Positions 1-11,611 of a DNA stretch of 64,000 nucleotides are shown piece by piece. Both the position numbers and the translations under genes were made by a program. Position 1 is the first letter of the stretch. Each line of letters begins with the position of its first letter. The notes under the pieces were generated by a model. It saw only the letters and a list, made by a program, of their open reading frames with translations, ran no database searches and was not told where the DNA came from. The DNA lies in contig JAAEAF010000128.1 in assembly GCA_011037195.1 (NCBI GenBank), forward strand, positions 310,001 through 374,000. Direction: 5' to 3'. The stretch is from Triatoma infestans (Eukaryota > Arthropoda > Insecta > Hemiptera > Reduviidae).

Positions 1-427
1 CTCTTTTTCTTTTAGTTATTTCTTTTATTTTTGTTTAAATCTATTTTTATTTGTATTTTTTATAGCTAGTATACTTATTTTTGGGCCATTATTTATAACG
101 ATTATTTATTTTGAGGTATAATTTTTTGTTTACCATATATTCAAGCCTAAACTACGGTAGACGGCGTTAGCCATGCCTTATGTACTTAATAAAGTTTTTT
201 GTTTATGTATTATTTTCAAGTAAAGTACAATTGTTATTATTATCAAATTTACTAAGGAAAGATATAGACCTGGAAGAGATGGTCTGGACTTAGAATAACC
301 TCAACTAGACGTCACTAGATCTTCAAAGATGCAAAGCAATAAACCTAATTGGGCTTTAGAATGTATAAATAGTTCTTCCTTCCAAAACTACAAATACAAT
401 GATAATAATAATCTTGTTAATACATAC

Positions 428-531
428 GTGAGCAGTCATATTGGGATACGGCGGAATTACAGGTGTCCTAGTAACTTTATCCGGTGGACTTCCTGTAATT
501 GGTGTAGGCGGTTCTGGTGGAGGTTTTGCAG
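428..531 (-). CDS. Proline-rich linker exon after the FN3 domain
   Basis: On the minus strand TTTTTGTTCACAAG (AG at 533-532) is followed by a 104-nt open stretch ending CAC|GTATGT (donor at 427-426, a strong match). It enters in phase 1, and the G left by the preceding exon plus CT gives Ala. The protein reads AKPPPEPPTPITGSPPDK, then PVIPPYPNMTAH, with about a third prolines and one N-glycosylation sequon (NMT). A proline/threonine-rich spacer following an FN3 domain fits an extracellular linker. It leaves in phase 0. Exon status is inferred from composition, splice signals and phase match. There is no family domain, so this is less sure than the FN3 exons. Confidence 0.66.
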
Positions 532-3500
532 CTTGTGAACAAAAAGCATAATCTTATTATCAAACAAATGACTGATTAAAGTTCATAAACAAAAAACAAA
601 TATCTTTTATTGGTTTTTATTTGGTTAACTTGGGTTAGTTTAGGTTGAATATTGGATTTGATTAGGTTAGGTTAATCGCATCTGATTACATTTACAAAAC
701 TGCACAAAAGATAAGTATTATTGCCAGCTAATGAAGGCTGGCAGCTGACATTTATAAAAATTTGTCCGAGGCGATGAAAGTGTCATATAATGTCCATGTA
801 AATTGGAGAAGGAAAATAAATCGGATCAATGATTCAAGTTCAATAGTGGGGATTCAAGGAAAATCAGAAAATATCAGACTTATAAAAATAAAAGTAATTC
901 AGCTTGATATTTTCCCAACAACAGCTCCGTTACCTTTAAAATTAAATTCTAGAGTTTTCTTGTAGAAACAATTTCGTTGTTCCGGCTAAATAGCTAGAAA
1001 TTAATTAGAAGCATAAATCATTTCTTCTTGGTAATTTTAAATAAAGTGTCGAGAGACTTATTAATCAATAGTTTTAAAGCTGACAAGCAATCTTTAAAAG
1101 CTGTAGATGGATTGAAATATTTGAGTTGGAGGCTTTATAAAGACTACCTAATTGAGTTAGCTGATTTAAAATTAATTCGGACAGCTGTGAATAGTACAAG
1201 CTAAAATAATAAGGATAAATAAGTTAAACAGATGTTTAATGTGTTACTTGCCTGTTAGAAACTCCAGAATGTATGAGGTGGGAGAAAGTAACTTTTGGCA
1301 GCTTCAATCGGATATTGTCTTAGCAACATGTTTAGAGAACCTTTCAAGATATTTTACACGAAATGGGGCATAAATATTTTGAAATAACACCATAAGTAAG
1401 AAATTTCAAGTTGTTCAAACTCCTTTTTACAATAGAAAGAGAAAAATATTCACCGAGCTTAGCCCATTCAAAGAGCCTAATGATGTGGCGTAGGAGAGGT
1501 AGTTGGAACTTCCAGGTTGGCGAAAGGCAAAAGATAAGCTGTTCGTCTTAGATTTCTGCAGAATTACTCCAAGAGCTTAGGCTATTTCCCTTTAAAGTTT
1601 TGGTCCGATTTGCTCGGACTGTGGTGTATCTTAGATGGGTTAGATCCAAGTCTGGATATTTGTTCTAGACCCGGTTTGCTGTTGTTTTTCTTGGGGTAGC
1701 TATATGGGCCCAGTGGGGCTTTGAAAAGCGTAGGGTTTGGTCTTTTCCCACAGACAAATAAATAAAATAAAGAAAGCGGCAATGCATTCTGTAATTTCAT
1801 AGTTCAGACAATCGGAAGCTCTAAAAGTATATCTTGGAATTCAATATCTCTCTCTTGATCATATTTCTGGTTGGCCGAGTATCTTCCCCATTTTATATGA
1901 AAAAAAATCAGCTCTACGTCCCGGGATGATTATATAAGGATAGCCAGTCATCTAGGTTTTCAACTGTATAATGTCTCATTATAGACCTTCTGTTTTCAAT
2001 TTTTATACAATGTCACTTTCTATTTTAAACTTGCATGAGCCTCCGTTAGCTGTTTAAACTAAGTGGCGGGCTTCTCTATTTAAATTACACACTTCCTGGT
2101 AAGTTAGTAAAAATATAGAGATATCCATTCTAAAGCCAGGAGACGTTTTCAATTTCGTGGCTGATGGAAAGTTTAACAGAACCACATCTTCTCTTTGTAG
2201 ATTCAGTTTATTTTTTTCTCCTAGCACTAATAAGTAAACCACTTATCTTCCACGCAATACTCCTTTGAATTAATTCAAGATTTCACTTCCTGGTTACTTT
2301 AATTTTCTTCTAGTCTAGTCGCAGGTCTATGTATTTCTTTTATTTTCTTGTTTACCACCCTGTACATGGATCAATACCCATGCTGCATAATATTTGTATT
2401 TATTACTTTACTCTAAGTAATCTGGACTCTTTCATTTTAATAAAGAATTAATACCCTCAATAGGGCTTCATATATATACACACATTCACCACAAGTCCAA
2501 ATATCAAATCTCCTTTTTGACAAAGTCATCTGGACGGTTTTTATGCGACATCGAAATATAGAGATTGGAAAGACAGGCCTCCAAAAATTATTTTAGGTAA
2601 AAATCAAAAAGGATGAAACTTATAGAAAACTGAAATTGTAGTGAAAATTCGACGTGGACAGAGTTACGATTGACTTTTTTTAAGAAAAATTATATATTTG
2701 AAAAACATTTGAGTTTTAGGGTTGAGGGCGAGTAGTAAACCGACGTTTCGCCCATATTGCCATGAACATATTGCTATCAAGGTCCGCTACACCTTGAAGA
2801 AGCTTATTGCGATATGGGCGAAACGTCGGATTCCAGCAAATCACTGACGCGATTTCAACCCGCTAGCTCAAGTGTTTTTCATGAAAATGGTCGCGGAAAC
2901 CTAAAAATCAAATATATATTTGTCTGAAATTTTTACACAGCATTAAAAAAGTTCTTATTTTTAGTAATTACTGTTTTCTATTATTATATAAAATTTGTAT
3001 TTATGTATTTAGACAAAATATCATTTTTGACTGATGAGAATGCTGTATGTAGTTGTGCAGTCATACTTTTGTTTCAAGTGTTTTCTTCTTCTCCATAAGG
3101 CAAATGAATAGAAAAACAGTTATTGAAAGTTGAAAACTTTTTCTTACAAAATGTTTTATAGAACAAAGTTGTGCATTTTCATAACATTTCCTAGTTAATT
3201 CAAAAGCGAAAGAAGAGAAATTTTATCAGTTCACACCCTTTCATCTATGGTATCTGTATGTCTAAATACTAAGTCCTATCATAAAAAAAAATCCACCGAC
3301 GTTTCTGCACGACGGTGGAACCAGTAGAAGAAACAAACCAACAGATTTTTGTGCCAACGGTCTTAAAATTTCGAACCGCAAAATGGCGTAAAAAGTTCGA
3401 AAAGAACAGAGAAAAGTTATGTTTTATTATTAGATGCTGAAAAACTTCAGGTTATTTGGCAAGTTTTCCACTTTTATGTAAAATCTTTTAATAACAAATA

Positions 3501-3535
3501 ATTAAAATAAAAATAAAAGAAAAAACAAAATTTAC
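532..3535 (-). other. Intron 3 of the FN3 gene (about 3.0 kb)
   Basis: Bounded by the donor at 3535-3534 and the acceptor at 533-532. It contains an 18-bp perfect inverted repeat (2740-2829) but no recognisable coding sequence. Short open frames at 762-965, 1582-1800 and 2054-2242 have no domain-like features and are taken as chance. Confidence 0.6.
2740..2829. repeat. Hairpin with GACGTTTCG arms
   Basis: Left arm 2740-2757 (CCGACGTTTCGCCCATAT) is the perfect reverse complement of 2812-2829. A second inner palindrome, CAAGGT...ACCTTG, sits in the loop. The GAAACGTCGG word also occurs just after the Penelope-like endonuclease fragment at about 63513-63522, so this may be a terminal piece of a related element. 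Confidence 0.7.
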
Positions 3536-3681
3536 CCATAGTTCTGAAGATAACTGGTCTACTTCTGTATTTACGACCGGCCCTGATGGCCGTCACTGTG
3601 ACCTGGTACTGAGTGTTCGGCTTCAGATCGGTAAGAATGACGGAATCCGAGTTTCTGGCCATAAATTGAACCACCCTGTAA
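3536..3681 (-). CDS. FN3 domain, second half (internal exon)
   Basis: The exon encodes the C'-to-G strands of an FN3 domain: SDSVILTDLKPNTQYQVTV, containing the LxPxTxYxVxV signature, then AIRAGRKYRSRPVIFRT. The 3' splice site is GTTGCTTAG at 3683-3682. The 5' splice site is ATGG|GTAAAT at 3536/3535. The exon is 146 nt, phase 2 in and phase 1 out. The incoming AG+T codon gives Ser, so the joined protein reads KPMEA-SYRVVQ, and the two halves make one complete domain of about 90 residues. A second AG six bases in (3677-3676) would keep frame and delete two residues. The phase-1 exit is usual at FN3 domain borders. Confidence 0.87.
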
Positions 3682-4200
3682 CTAAGCAACACAACATCAA
3701 TACCAGACATAACTATTTTGATTAGTTTTAACATTATCCAATCAACAATAACAACAAAACAAAAATCATGAAAAATCCAATCATATCTGGTGGTGTTGGA
3801 TAGAGAGGCAATGGCACTTAGTGATACCTAAACGATATTATCAAGTTTGAAATTCCCTGCGATTTTTTGAGACGAATAGTAAGTGAAAGTAAAAATTCAC
3901 TTTCAATTGAATAAGAGAAAAACGGTCAGAATCTTCCACTCAAAGGTTCCAGCAAGACTACTTTCCAGTGATTCAAGCAGATTCGTTTACTGGAACAAAC
4001 CCGATGTTGGGACGAGTTGATTGGAATCTCTATTTTTAAATAAAGTCGTACGAGCAAAATTAAATGCAAATTTTCAATAATTATTATTAAATTAAGGGTT
4101 ACTTGGATATTTTAAAAGAGTATTAAACAGAGTTGCAGCCATGTTGAAAGAACCAGTGGCATGATTCTAACTTTATAACCTTTAACTATAATAAATAACA

Positions 4201-4824
4201 AACGTGGTAAATACTACAGATTGTGGGCCGGTGGCAGTGAATTCCTAAAGAGTAGAACACTGTCTTAATTCTATAATTGAATAATCAATATACAGTAATA
4301 TTGTCAACTATTTATTTCCATAAATTAATGTAATTTAAGACAAAAAAAATTACAAACAATCATATTTGTTAATGGAGGTCTTCAAAATAGTAGCTGATTC
4401 AATATTGACAGTAGTGAATTTGGAACGAATTTCTGAACCCGATACTAATCTGGGCACTCTCATCCCTGGAACCTACTGGTCTTGATCAAATTATTTCAGT
4501 GAACGAATACATCAAATCACTGAATCCAGTGAATAGGAACGCTTGGAACTGAAACCAGTTCCGCGGACTCGTTCCAAAGTCAATGCTGCCCATTACTGAA
4601 TCCACCTTAACATTTGCAACACCAAATCTTCTCTATATGTATAGTTTCTTTTTTAAATGTTCTACAACGTATATTTTGTAGTGTATATGTTAATTAAAAA
4701 AAATTTTCAAAAATTGTATTTGATTACTTGTGTTGTTTTCTACATTTTATTTAATGTTCAATTTTTTTATAGAGTTTAATTTAATGAATATTTTAATCTC
4801 TGACAATTGGAGAATTGAATATGA
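4201..4824. repeat. Tandem duplication, copy 1 (624 bp)
   Basis: Starts AACGTGGTAAATACTACAG and ends GAGAATTGAATATGA. By eye it is identical to 4829-5452 over its whole length, the two copies being separated only by TTAA (4825-4828). No coding frame or known element is recognised inside it. Confidence 0.92.
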
Positions 4825-4828
4825 TTAA

Positions 4829-5452
4829 AACGTGGTAAATACTACAGATTGTGGGCCGGTGGCAGTGAATTCCTAAAGAGTAGAACACTGTCTTAATTCT
4901 ATAATTGAATAATCAATATACAGTAATATTGTCAACTATTTATTTCCATAAATTAATGTAATTTAAGACAAAAAAAATTACAAACAATCATATTTGTTAA
5001 TGGAGGTCTTCAAAATAGTAGCTGATTCAATATTGACAGTAGTGAATTTGGAACGAATTTCTGAACCCGATACTAATCTGGGCACTCTCATCCCTGGAAC
5101 CTACTGGTCTTGATCAAATTATTTCAGTGAACGAATACATCAAATCACTGAATCCAGTGAATAGGAACGCTTGGAACTGAAACCAGTTCCGCGGACTCGT
5201 TCCAAAGTCAATGCTGCCCATTACTGAATCCACCTTAACATTTGCAACACCAAATCTTCTCTATATGTATAGTTTCTTTTTTAAATGTTCTACAACGTAT
5301 ATTTTGTAGTGTATATGTTAATTAAAAAAAATTTTCAAAAATTGTATTTGATTACTTGTGTTGTTTTCTACATTTTATTTAATGTTCAATTTTTTTATAG
5401 AGTTTAATTTAATGAATATTTTAATCTCTGACAATTGGAGAATTGAATATGA
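4829..5452. repeat. Tandem duplication, copy 2 (624 bp)
   Basis: Second direct copy, offset 628 bases from the first and with no difference that I can see. Absence of divergence means a very recent duplication or a local assembly duplication. Confidence 0.92.
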
Positions 5453-7039
5453 GGATTATAAAATATTATGCATAAAAAATATTGTTGCTAATTATTAGTT
5501 TACACTTTTATTGTGATCAAGAAATGCAATTTTGTTACTAACAAGTGAAGTTAATTAGATTTAAACGACATTTGGATAGATGTAAAAATCATTTTAGCAC
5601 CAAAAGTTCAAAAATTTGGCCGTTTTAGAATAGGTTGCGATCCTGGAGCTGATTCGAAACCAATAAATCCAATAGGGGACTTGCTTTGCCCATTACTATT
5701 GCTTAAGTTATCCTTCACAAACCACTTTAACTTAACCAAAACGCCTTAACGGAGCTTCAACCCTCCCAAAAGTAGATACTGAAACCAAAAGTAGTTTTAA
5801 CATCCCAAAAGTAGGGTTGTTTTTGTAAATGCAAGTTTAATAAATCAAAATTAATTTAGAATCGAATGGTTATTTAAAAAATTAATTAAATAAAAAAATT
5901 GAAAACGTGCAGGTTATAACAATAATAAGGGTGAGGTTGTAATATTTAGTTAAGGAGCTTGACAACTTGATCGCATACGTCATTTTTTTTTTCAGAAAGT
6001 AACAACCCTACTACCGCTGAGATAGTGGCGCTGTTTTAAGTGACAGGTAAATGGATAGGGAAGGTCGATACAGCTGGTCGTCGGCGGTCGGTAACAGAAA
6101 TGGGTAAGGCGGCGGGGAAGTTGATATTTCATTCCTTAACTTCAACCCCCGCCCCAGCTTTCCCGCACGCGCACACACACACATATTTACTTGATAGTAC
6201 AAACACTAGCAGCAGCATAATTATGTCACCCGTGTAGACATTATCTATAGCATGTATCTTATATTTTGAATATATATAGATATATACACATGTACTGATA
6301 TCATTACCTAAAAACATAACTACTAATGTGTTGACGTCAGTGCTGCCATCTATATGTCTTGTACCAGTTTTATTTAACTATTTCTAGTTATTAAGTTAAA
6401 AATAAAATTCATTATTTACTATTATCCACTGTATCTAGGCCCCAAGCTATAAGGGAAAATAATGCCCGAATCAATTTATCTATTCGGTCAGCTGCAGATA
6501 TAAATAGCAAATTATACTTGTAATTGTGTTTATCCAACAGTTGCTTCATCCACTAGTAATACTTTTTGTACACCTTTAATATAGAATTTGTGCCTCCATA
6601 CTGCCATCATCAAAAACTCCATCAGATAATATGATAAGTAGATACTAGAAAATTTAGATTGAATCGAGGTTATATTTTAAACTAGTAATTTTACAAAAGA
6701 AATTCCGGAATGAGACACTTAAAATAATTCCCTAGAAAGAATGTTTTAAATGGATTCTAGCATTCCAAGTTTAGAGGAAATGGAGCCATTTTTCGGAAAC
6801 ACTCACCCGACTTTCTCTCACTGTAGTTTACACAGGTTTTTTAAGTAAGAAAGGTTTCTTCAAACTTATAACTAAATGTTTGCTCAGTCTTCAATTCTAT
6901 ATCAACTGGGGAATCTAATCGTAATAATTTTTTTTTGTTTTTTTGTGGAAACCATACACTCACCTTCCCGCAAAACTTCTTCGGAAAATATTTCCCAATG
7001 AAAACGCCCCCACTCCCCAAACAAACCATCTTAAATGAA

Positions 7040-7660
7040 TTTTGCCGGTGAACTATTTCAAATAAAAGTTGTAGCTTTTTGTCTGTGTAGTTGTTATACT
7101 AAATTTAAAGAAAATTGTTCTGTACTGGAAAAACTGTTGAATAAAACGCAATTTCGGTCAACTGATTTTCTTTAAACTCAGAATATTGGCATCACATTTA
7201 ATTTTATTTAGATGATACAATTATACAATAACTTGCAATAGCACTTTAGAGAAAAATATATGAATATATAAATATTAAATGAATTTTTCCAGAAAAATGT
7301 TTGAAATAAAAGTTGTAGCTCTTTGTATGTGTACCTGATATACTTTGTTAAAAGAAAATTGTTGCAACCGTGTTTGAGAAAATCGCAAAGAAACTGAAAA
7401 ATCCATTCAGCAAAGTGGTACTTCCGGTTGAGGAATTTTGACAAATAATTTCCCATGCATGTACGTTCTGCGATTTTTTGTTTTTTAGCTTTACTGTTCA
7501 CATACATACATACACACAACACTCACAGACACATTATTTTCAAAAAATCACTTTTTGGAATGTAGGCGCAACCTCAAGACGTGTATTTCCGGTGAAAACT
7601 CGATATCGAAAATTTGACACGATTACAATACTACTTGCTCTAACAGCAGTAGGAGATAGT
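7040..7660 (-). repeat. Dispersed repeat family A, partial copy
   Basis: It carries words shared with many places in the window: 'ataaaagttgtagct', 'cagcaaagtggtacttccggtt' style text, and at 7592-7640 a 39-base stretch around ACTCGATATCGAAAATTTG identical to 20783-20821. Orientation is opposite to the copy at 50975-51790. No coding capacity is seen. Confidence 0.6.
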
Positions 7661-9600
7661 AAAAATGATGAAACCCATTGGATCAGGTCGCACTTTCCAC
7701 GATTTCTTCAAACTTGGAATTCTAGTCTATTCTTTACATGTACCTTAATTATTTGTTTGGTAGAACTGTACGTTGCAGTGAAGTGGCACTTCCGTGGAAA
7801 GCTTAATGTTTCAGCTCCCCTTCATTCCTAGAAACATTAATTTTCCTCCAGAAATATTGAAATTGAAGGATCTGATATTGGATTTAAGTGAATAGTCACT
7901 TTGCGGAATTTAGAGAAAATCTTTGCAGTCTTTTTTAGGAAAACTGCACCAAATGCCTTGAAACACCGAATGCCTCGAGTCCACCTAAAAATCATTTTTT
8001 TCAGAAAACTGCTTCCAATAAAAGTTAGCATATTTCAGCTTTAAAGAAAATTCTGCCCAGCCACAGTCTAGATAAAAATCTGAAACAAATTTTGTACAGC
8101 CGCACTTCTGAGTGACCGAGTTTCTTCAACATTAGAATTCTAGCAAAGTATTTAGTGAAATTTAATATTATTCAGCCGGAAGACCGAATATTGCAGAGAA
8201 GTGACACGTTTGGAAGGAAAACTTGACGCTAAAGAAAGCACTCAGAATTCCATTTTCTATTAGAATCAATTTTCTTTCAAAAAAATTAAAAATGTGTGTG
8301 TAATAACAATAATGACAGTCTTTATGTGTGCGTAATTAGTATGTAAAGATTAAGGGAAAACGTAGTAGCTTCTTGAGATGTTAGTATAAATTTTTTAGAA
8401 CATAAACATACACACATAAACACACTTACATTCAGCACGTACACACGCACCGTACATAAAAATAGTTTTTTCGAATGCAAATTCGCGCCGAAACATTGTA
8501 CTTCCGGTAGAAACTCAGTTTCAGAAATTTGACACGTTCGCATTATTTATATTACTGCAAACTACAGCAAAACAGTTGAATAAAGTAAGCAGCAAATCTA
8601 TCTGAATAATTAAAATCTCATTAAACCTATTGTTAGCTGAGTAGCTCCAGTAGAGACCGTTGCTGTCGCTGATTTAATGTTACACACGTGCAGAATGAGA
8701 ATGGCCGTGGGCTTGCAATGGCGGTCGGACGGACAAGTAAACATGTTTGTAATTATGAAGCTCGGCTAGAACATACTCTCAGAATGAACTCGCCCGTGAG
8801 GGTCGATACAATTTCAACCTTGATAGGTAGATTATTATCGCAAACAATTAATTTTCCAAGTGCCGTTACTATTTTCTATGTTACTGCACCCCCCCACTAC
8901 TTAGCACTATAATACTATCACCAGTACCATAAAAACACGCACTACTGCTATTATTCATTCCCAAAGTTTTATATATATATCTCACAAACAATATGCTTAT
9001 GTCCAACTCATTAACATATATCGTGCAAACAGCTGAAAATTTACTACATTTAAATTTAGTAAATTTGATTAAATGCCCTTGCATGGTCATCACATATTAG
9101 TATTTATTATTATGTACGAAACTTTTTCAATTGCCGCGATTTAAATATTCCAAAAGCTACATAATTAGTATTTATTTCTAGACCTCTATTCCAACTTTTG
9201 AACACACTATTGCCTCTAATATGCTCACATTTCGAGGACTTGGCCATTTAATGTCATCTTAAATTTTTTTTTTTTGCCCAAAAAACGCAACAAGTGCCAA
9301 ATTTTCTTCAAATTTACAGTTTGTAACAAATGTTCAGTTGCCTTCAAATGGAACAATCTGAATTTAGTATAAATAACTTTTCTGATGGAGTTCTCTAGAA
9401 CTCCTGTAAAATCAATTTTTCTCAGAATAAGTTTCAAACAAAAATTAATATACCAAGTTTATTGAAATCCATTGATATCTATATTGATGAAAGTGCAGAA
9501 AACTGGATAAAATCGCTCATTAATGCCATACTTCCAGGCATACAATTTTCTTTAATCGGGATTTTGTTTATCGTTTTTAATTCTTATTAATCCCATTTAG
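7660..9600. other. Degenerate copies of repeat family A and unassigned sequence
   Basis: Fragments resembling family A recur (7700-8160, 8460-8560, 9230-9480), with shared wording such as 'gaaatttgacacgttcgcat' and 'tacttccggtagaaactcag'. Between them, 8640-8900 is somewhat GC-richer and unassigned. No gene is supported. Confidence 0.4.
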
Positions 9601-10126
9601 TCAAATGCCGTTACCAAAAATTCCATGATTCCACCACTGCCCATCCCAATCCCCTGTTCAGAGCACGTTCTAACCCAGACAACCCCTGAGACGGCCGTTG
9701 GCCTCGCGAGCATCTCAGTGGTCAGTAAAAGTTCAAAAGAAATGGACTATCTCTAAAAAAATTGTTTTACTCAGTTAATGCAACAGAATTCCATATTTCA
9801 GTCTTGAATTTTGTTCCGATGTGCTCCTTGTTCGTCAGGATACTCACATCAATCCATTCCCAATTAATACTGTTAGTTAGCCTCAGGATATATTCGTCTC
9901 GAGTGCTGACTCGAGGGAATTTAGTCAGGTTGATATTGACACAAACTTATACTGTAAAATATAAATATAATAAGGAAAATGCCCCCTGGAAAAACTACAC
10001 ACAGTACATACAAATAAAAATAAAATTGAAGAAAATCTGTCTTGAAACTGAAGAAAATCAATGTCTATAAGATGAAGCTATCAAAGGGAATTCGGTTATT
10101 AATATTCACTCGGGATACATTTGTTT

Positions 10127-10151
10127 ATGTAATGTAATGGTGTGGATGTGT
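10127..10151. repeat. 25-bp inverted repeat, left copy
   Basis: The perfect reverse complement of this 25-mer (core AATGTAATGGTGTGGATG) lies at 13778-13802. The pair brackets the gag remnant. Confidence 0.85.
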
Positions 10152-10391
10152 CTGTTTGGGATATTTTCAACAAGAATCCACAAATTTACAAGTACGTAAA
10201 ATTTCCAATTTAATAATTAAACTAATTATCCATCAGATAATTTTATTAACTTTTAAATTAGTTTCTCAGCGGAAGTTACTAAATATTTCCCATAATTGAA
10301 TTTTTATTGAATTTCATTTTTGTAATTTGAAAAATTTTAGTTTTTGAAATTGTTGTATTTGCACCATCCCTTGTGAATTTGTATTTCCCAA

Positions 10392-11189
10392 ATGTATAAA
10401 ATTAACGGACAAAACATGAAAATCGACGCCGCTGTAGAATATTTGCTTGCTCAGCAACAATTAGCCAATCCTCCTCCCACCCCCAGCAATCAACCAGCTA
10501 GTTCTTTAAGAAATTTACAATTAATTAATAGCTTACCCACCTTCGATGGCGAAAATTCAGCCAAAGTGTCCGATTTCCTAGACCAAATTAGCCATTGTGC
10601 TAGTCTTTCTGGCTGGGATGACGCTGCTAAATTAGAAATATTAGCACTTAGACTCTCAGGTTCTGCAAAAATATTTTACGACACCCAGAAAGCGGAATTA
10701 CAACGCCAGGGTACAAATATAACGTATCCTCTAATTTCTGAGCGACTTCTAGCCCGATTTCGTAAGGAGAAAACACCCCTAGTCCTCTTACAACAGATGA
10801 CTAAAATTCAGTCCTTGCCCACTGAGTCTCCTGAAACATTCGCGGATAGGATTAGACATATCCAATCCGCCATTCATGTAAAAGCTCAAGCCAACCCACT
10901 CGAGGCCTTACAAACAATTTTAGATAAACTGGCCACTGATGCGTTCCTGAAATCACTTCCTCAACCGCTTCGTAATGAGGTACGAACGAAGCTACCTCAA
11001 AAATTAGATGAAGCACTTTCCTATGCCAATGCCCTAAAAGAAGTTCAGGCTTCTGAAACAAACCCCACAGTTTTCGCTGTTACTTCGAAAACTTATAATC
11101 GTACACCCCCATCTCCTTGTCGTTACTGTGGACAAATGCATTTCCACAGAGAATGCCCGCATCGTATAAAAGTCAAAAGCCACAATTAA
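10392..11189 (+). pseudogene. gag: LTR-retrotransposon gag polyprotein (Ty3/gypsy-type), N-terminal and capsid part
   Basis: The 265-residue frame has a retrotransposon gag layout. An N-terminal variable region is followed by a capsid-like helical part containing LPTFDGENSAKVSDFLDQI and RLSGSAKIFYD, then FRKEKTPLVLLQQM, and a C-terminal zinc knuckle CRYCGQMHFHREC (C-X2-C-X4-H-X4-C, near residues 243-256). Gag packages the element's RNA into particles. The frame stops at 11187-11189, soon after the knuckle. Two more knuckles continue in another frame, so a one-base shift near 11160-11190 breaks the protein. No protease, reverse transcriptase or integrase follows, so the element is dead. The AT-rich surroundings show no 5' LTR that I can recognise. 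Confidence 0.82.
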
Positions 11190-11611
11190 AACCAACTACC
11201 ACTTGTAGAGTATTTAATGTAATAAGGAACAGACCTTGCCGCCATTGTTCCGGTCCACATTTTGACGTGGACTGCACCAATAAATTCAGACCAAAACCTC
11301 GTACTAACTTTGGCAAAATGCCTAACAATTTTAATGTACCAAAAAATTTCAATCGCAGGGTATATAATAATAATCGTTATAACAATAATAATAATAATAA
11401 TAATAATAATAATCAATATTATAGTAATAATCATAGTCCTCGAATTAATTCAAACAATTCGCGATTTAACCCTTATTCAGATAGAGCCCAGTATAGTCAT
11501 AATAATAATAATGGTAGCAATAACCTCCAAAATAGGCCCACTTGCCAATATTGTTCAAAATTTGGACATACGGCTCGTAATTGTTTCCAAATACAGCCCA
11601 AAACGAGTTAG
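11190..11611 (+). pseudogene. gag: Gag nucleocapsid continuation in a shifted frame
   Basis: This frame carries two further CCHC knuckles, CRHCSGPHFDVDC (about 11239-11277) and CQYCSKFGHTARNC (about 11542-11583). They are separated by a basic Asn-rich stretch driven by an AAT trinucleotide run at about 11386-11412. It continues the gag at 10392-11189 after a frameshift. Three knuckles in one nucleocapsid is at the high end for this class. The stop at 11609-11611 is followed by no pol. Confidence 0.72.

Noticed and set aside
300..400. A possible next exon on the minus strand (open in phase 0 after TTTGTAG at about 387, reading FWKEELFIHSK until a stop)
   Set aside because: It fits phase 0 from the proline-rich exon but has no domain or compositional support, and would end the protein abruptly; too weak to annotate.
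6011..6317. Overlapping open frames on both strands around a CACACA stretch
   Set aside because: Low-complexity sequence with frames open on both strands; no domain pattern or splice context.
7208..7831. Two longer open frames of 104 and 117 residues
   Set aside because: They lie in dispersed repeat sequence shared with other places in the window, and show no known fold.
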